Source of the DNA: Acidobacterium sp. | GTDB taxonomy: Bacteria > Acidobacteriota > Terriglobia > Terriglobales > Acidobacteriaceae | Direction: 5' to 3' | Assembly (NCBI GenBank): GCA_003152595.1 | Contig: PMAM01000312.1 | Coordinates: 2,567 to 11,468, forward strand | DNA length: 8,902 nt | In this document: positions 6,162-8,902 of the stretch, one piece after another | Layout of the letters: every line of letters begins with the position of its first letter | How positions within the stretch are numbered: the stretch's first letter is position 1 | Translations under genes and position numbers: made by a program | The notes under the pieces: model-generated | The model's input: the letters and a program-made list of their open reading frames with translations, nothing else | Database searches by the model: none | What the model was told of the DNA's origin: nothing

Positions 6162-8902
6162 ATGCACTCCATCGATACGATCCCCGCCGTGGGGAAGGCC
6201 CGCGGTGTCGTCGGCGCGTCTTCAGGCAATTCGCAGATTCACAGTCACCGCCGGACTGGCCGTAGTCTTCCTCAGAAGTACTCGGTGTGCTGTGCTGTGC
6301 TCCTGGTGACAGCCCTCTGTGTTCTTAGTGTGGCCCTGTCGGGCTGCGGGAGCATTGAGTCAAATGCCTCAGCCATGGGCGCACTGGGCGCGTCGACTGG
6401 CACACTCTCTTTCGGTAACGTTACGGTTGGACAATCGGGGACGAGCAGCGTCTCGATCCAAAACCCGAGCACGGTATCGGTACAGATTACGCAAATCAGC
6501 GCAGCGGGGCAGTCGTTCTCGCTGGCGAGCCAGAATACGCTTCCGATGACGTTGGCCGGCGGTGGGTCGTTGACGCTGAACCTTCAGTTCAGTCCGACGG
6601 CACAGGGCGCGGCGACCGGAACGCTGACTGTGGTGAGCAATGCCGCTTCGGGGAACGTAACGGTGGCTCTGAGCGGGACGGGAACGACGGCGGTCACGCC
6701 TCCGGCTGCGCCAACGGTCACTCTGGTGGCGTGCAGCAGCAGTACGATAACGGGCGCGGGCACGGACAATTGTGCGATTACGCTGAGCGGAGCTGTAGAC
6801 AGCAGCGGCGACACGATCAATCTGTCCAGCAGCAATGCTGCAGCCGTGGTTCCGGCGAGCGCGGCGGTTGCGGCCAACGCGAGCAGCGCGAGTTTCACGC
6901 TGACGGCGGCCGCGGTGAGCTCAGCGCAGACCGCGACCATCACGGCAACGATGGGAAGCAGCTCGGCAACGTTTAGTCTGCAGCTGGATCCGGTGCAGAC
7001 TGGTGGCGGCGACAGCGGCACGGCCGCGATGAGCCTGAGCGCCAGCAGCCTGACCTTCGGCGACGTCACCGTTAACGCGCAGGCGACGCCGCAATTCGTG
7101 ACGGTCCTGTCCACCGGGACCGCACCGCTGACGGTCAGTGCAGCGACCGTGAGCGGCGCAGGATTCGCTGTGTCCGGCCCTGCTTTCCCGTTAACGTTGA
7201 ATCCGGGCAATGCATTCACACTGCAGGTGAACTTTAATCCGACGAGTTCCGGAGCTGCGACCGGCACACTGACCGTGACATCGAACGCATCGACGGGCGG
7301 GACCGCCGTAGTAGCACTGAGTGGAACGGGCGATGCGGCAGCGGGCGTGCTGAGCGGCCTGTTCTGCAACAACTCGACGATTGCAGGAGCGGGAACCGAC
7401 AGCTGCACGGTTACACTGACGGCGGCGGCGCCCACAGGCGGACTCAACGTGAATCTGTCGAGCAGCAACAGCGCCCTGACCGTGCCGGCGGGTGTGACGG
7501 TGCCGGCAGGCAGCACGAATGCGTTCTTTACGGCAACAGCCACGGCAGTAACACCAACCACGACGGTGAACCTGACCGCGAGCTCGGGCACGGCTTCGAA
7601 GATCTTCGCGGTGCAGTTACAGGCTCAGGCGCCGGCCCTGAGCGTGAGCACAACCACGCTCAACTTTGGCGACGTGAACCTCAACACCACCAGTACGGAG
7701 ACGGTCACGCTGACTTCATCCGGTTCGTCCGCTGTAACAATCAACAGCGGGACGGTGGCCGGAACGGGCTTCGGGATGACCGGGGCGACGTTCCCGGTGA
7801 CGCTGAACCCTGGTCAAAGCGTAACGCTGCAAGTGAGCTTCGATCCGACGACCGCGGGCGCGGCCACGGGTACGATCACAATCACCAGCAATGCCACCAC
7901 CAATGGGACGATTGCGATCAGCCTGAGCGGGAACGGGCTGTCGACGGCCGGTGCGCTCAGTTCCCTTTCCTGCACCAACCAGACGCTGACGGGTGCGGCC
8001 ACCGATGCGTGCTCGGTAACGCTGAGCGCGGCGGCCCCGGCGGGTGGAGAAGCCGTTACTTTGTCGAGCAGCAGCTCTTCGGTGACGGTACCGGCTTCGG
8101 TGACGGTGGCGGCGGGCTCAACAACGGCCGGATTCAACGCTGCAGTTTCCGCGGTGACATCGACCACGACCGCGACGCTAACCGCATCGGCGGGCGGCAG
8201 CACGAAAACTTTAACGCTGCAGCTGAACGCACAGACCATGATCCTGAGCCTGAGCACGACCAGTCTGGCTTTCGGGGACGTGACGGTCAACACTCCGACC
8301 AGCCAGTCGGTGACGCTGACCTCGTCCGGCACATCGCCGCTGACGATCAATGGGTCGACACTCACGGGGACGGGATTTACGATGACCGGGGCGACCTTCC
8401 CGGTAACGCTGAATCCAGGTCAGGCTGCTACGCTGCAGGTCACGTTCGATCCGACGACGGCGGGCGCTGCGACCGGGTCCATCCTGATCACGAGCAATGC
8501 AACGACTAATCCAACCGCCACGGTCACGCTGAGCGGAACGGGAGACGCACCGGTGGGAGTGCTGAACGCTCTGACCTGCGCGACAGCGTCCTACAGCGCG
8601 GCCGGAACTGACGCCTGCACCGTGACGCTGACTGCGGCGGCACCGGCGGGCGGTGCGGTGGTCACGCTGTCGAGCAGCAGTTCGTCAGTGACCGTTCCAG
8701 CTTCGGTTACGGTTCCGGCGGGATCAACAACGGCCGGATTCAACGCCACGGTTGCGGCGGTGACGTCGAATACGACGGCGACACTGACGGGATCGGCGGG
8801 TGGAAGCACCAAGGTGTTCACGCTGCAGCTGAACGCTCAGACAATGATCCTGAGCCTGAGCACGAACAGTCTTGCCTTCGGAAACGTGACCCTCAACACG
8901 CC
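6162..8902 (+). CDS. Repeat-rich choice-of-anchor-D (ASH-type) secreted lipoprotein (C-terminus beyond window)
   Basis: Large surface or periplasmic lipoprotein; 913 codons are present and the frame stays open to the right edge. A 39-residue hydrophilic, Arg/His-containing n-region precedes a hydrophobic core (about 41-58) and lipobox L59-S60-G61-C62, indicating lipidation at C62. The mature part alternates two beta-rich modules. Choice-of-anchor-D modules carry (S/N/A/T)FG(N/D)V at F84, F299, F502, F704 and F906, and end near the ATGT(L/I)TVTSNA...LSGTG pattern. Between them, Ig-like modules start with a Cys-x12-Cys pair (C191/C204, C402/C415, C604/C617, C806/C819) and end in LQL. Composition is dominated by Thr, Ser, Ala, Val and Gly. 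Such proteins are usually uncharacterised; adhesion, envelope scaffolding or carbohydrate binding are guesses. No enzymatic domain is seen in the visible part. It is transcribed divergently from the efflux operon. Confidence 0.88.
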   Translation, partial: MHSIDTIPAVGKARGVVGASSGNSQIHSHRRTGRSLPQKYSVCCAVLLVTALCVLSVALSGCGSIESNASAMGALGASTGTLSFGNVTVGQSGTSSVSIQNPSTVSVQITQISAAGQSFSLASQNTLPMTLAGGGSLTLNLQFSPTAQGAATGTLTVVSNAASGNVTVALSGTGTTAVTPPAAPTVTLVACSSSTITGAGTDNCAITLSGAVDSSGDTINLSSSNAAAVVPASAAVAANASSASFTLTAAAVSSAQTATITATMGSSSATFSLQLDPVQTGGGDSGTAAMSLSASSLTFGDVTVNAQATPQFVTVLSTGTAPLTVSAATVSGAGFAVSGPAFPLTLNPGNAFTLQVNFNPTSSGAATGTLTVTSNASTGGTAVVALSGTGDAAAGVLSGLFCNNSTIAGAGTDSCTVTLTAAAPTGGLNVNLSSSNSALTVPAGVTVPAGSTNAFFTATATAVTPTTTVNLTASSGTASKIFAVQLQAQAPALSVSTTTLNFGDVNLNTTSTETVTLTSSGSSAVTINSGTVAGTGFGMTGATFPVTLNPGQSVTLQVSFDPTTAGAATGTITITSNATTNGTIAISLSGNGLSTAGALSSLSCTNQTLTGAATDACSVTLSAAAPAGGEAVTLSSSSSSVTVPASVTVAAGSTTAGFNAAVSAVTSTTTATLTASAGGSTKTLTLQLNAQTMILSLSTTSLAFGDVTVNTPTSQSVTLTSSGTSPLTINGSTLTGTGFTMTGATFPVTLNPGQAATLQVTFDPTTAGAATGSILITSNATTNPTATVTLSGTGDAPVGVLNALTCATASYSAAGTDACTVTLTAAAPAGGAVVTLSSSSSSVTVPASVTVPAGSTTAGFNATVAAVTSNTTATLTGSAGGSTKVFTLQLNAQTMILSLSTNSLAFGNVTLNT
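7056..8902 (+). repeat. Tandem in-gene repeat, about 606-bp unit
   Basis: Measured at the FG codon of each choice-of-anchor-D module, units start at 7056, 7665, 8271 and 8877, giving periods of 609, 606 and 606 bp (203, 202, 202 codons); the preceding interval from 6411 is 645 bp. The 7665 and 8271 units share long identical DNA blocks, for example ACAACGGCCGGATTCAACGC near 8119 and 8728, and ATGATCCTGAGCCTGAGCACGA near 8239 and 8845. The fourth unit listed is cut by the window edge. Confidence 0.85.

Noticed and set aside
6584..7591. 335-codon minus-strand open frame rich in Val/Ala
   Set aside because: Mirror image of the Thr/Ser/Ala-rich repeats of the plus-strand lipoprotein; similar antisense frames recur in every repeat unit, as expected of a shadow.
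6411..8902. Regular spacing considered as a CRISPR-like or non-coding satellite array
   Set aside because: The unit is about 606 bp, keeps one open reading frame throughout and varies mainly at synonymous positions, so it is a coding domain repeat.

Overview
The window looks like a chromosomal segment from an Acidobacteriota bacterium, probably class Terriglobia. This is inferred from three things. The DNA is GC-rich. A short palindromic element sits at the 5' end of the sigma-factor gene, and read as protein it gives GHGFSRAV, a pattern I associate with dispersed acidobacterial repeats. The right side holds a large lipoprotein made of choice-of-anchor-D (ASH-type) repeats, which are common in that group. 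No rRNA, tRNA, CRISPR array or insertion sequence was recognised.

Left part (1 to about 5.2 kb, all on the minus strand, read right to left): a sigma-70/ECF-type sigma factor with a C-terminal zinc-binding anti-sigma-like domain; then, after 128 bp, a complete tripartite efflux system. This consists of a TolC-family outer-membrane channel, an HlyD/AcrA-type periplasmic lipoprotein adaptor, and the N-terminal 581 residues of an AcrB-type RND permease that runs off the left edge. The channel-adaptor and adaptor-permease junctions are both 4-bp ATGA overlaps, so the three transport genes are almost certainly co-transcribed and translationally coupled. The simplest reading is a self-contained regulator-plus-pump cassette. 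The substrate cannot be read from the sequence.

Centre (about 5.2 to 6.16 kb): nearly 0.95 kb with no convincing protein gene. It holds the palindromic element, a strong intrinsic terminator pointing leftward with no obvious gene in front of it, two perfect dyads with centres 27 bp apart, a smaller inverted repeat, and a GC-rich hairpin plus U-run just before the ribosome-binding site of the right-hand gene.

Right part (6162 to the right edge, plus strand): a large secreted lipoprotein, truncated by the window after 913 codons. It has a lipobox Cys at residue 62 and alternates choice-of-anchor-D modules with Ig-like modules that each carry a Cys-x12-Cys pair. The repeat period is 202-203 residues from the second unit onward, and the last copies are very similar at DNA level. 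The pump operon and the lipoprotein gene diverge and are probably functionally unrelated.
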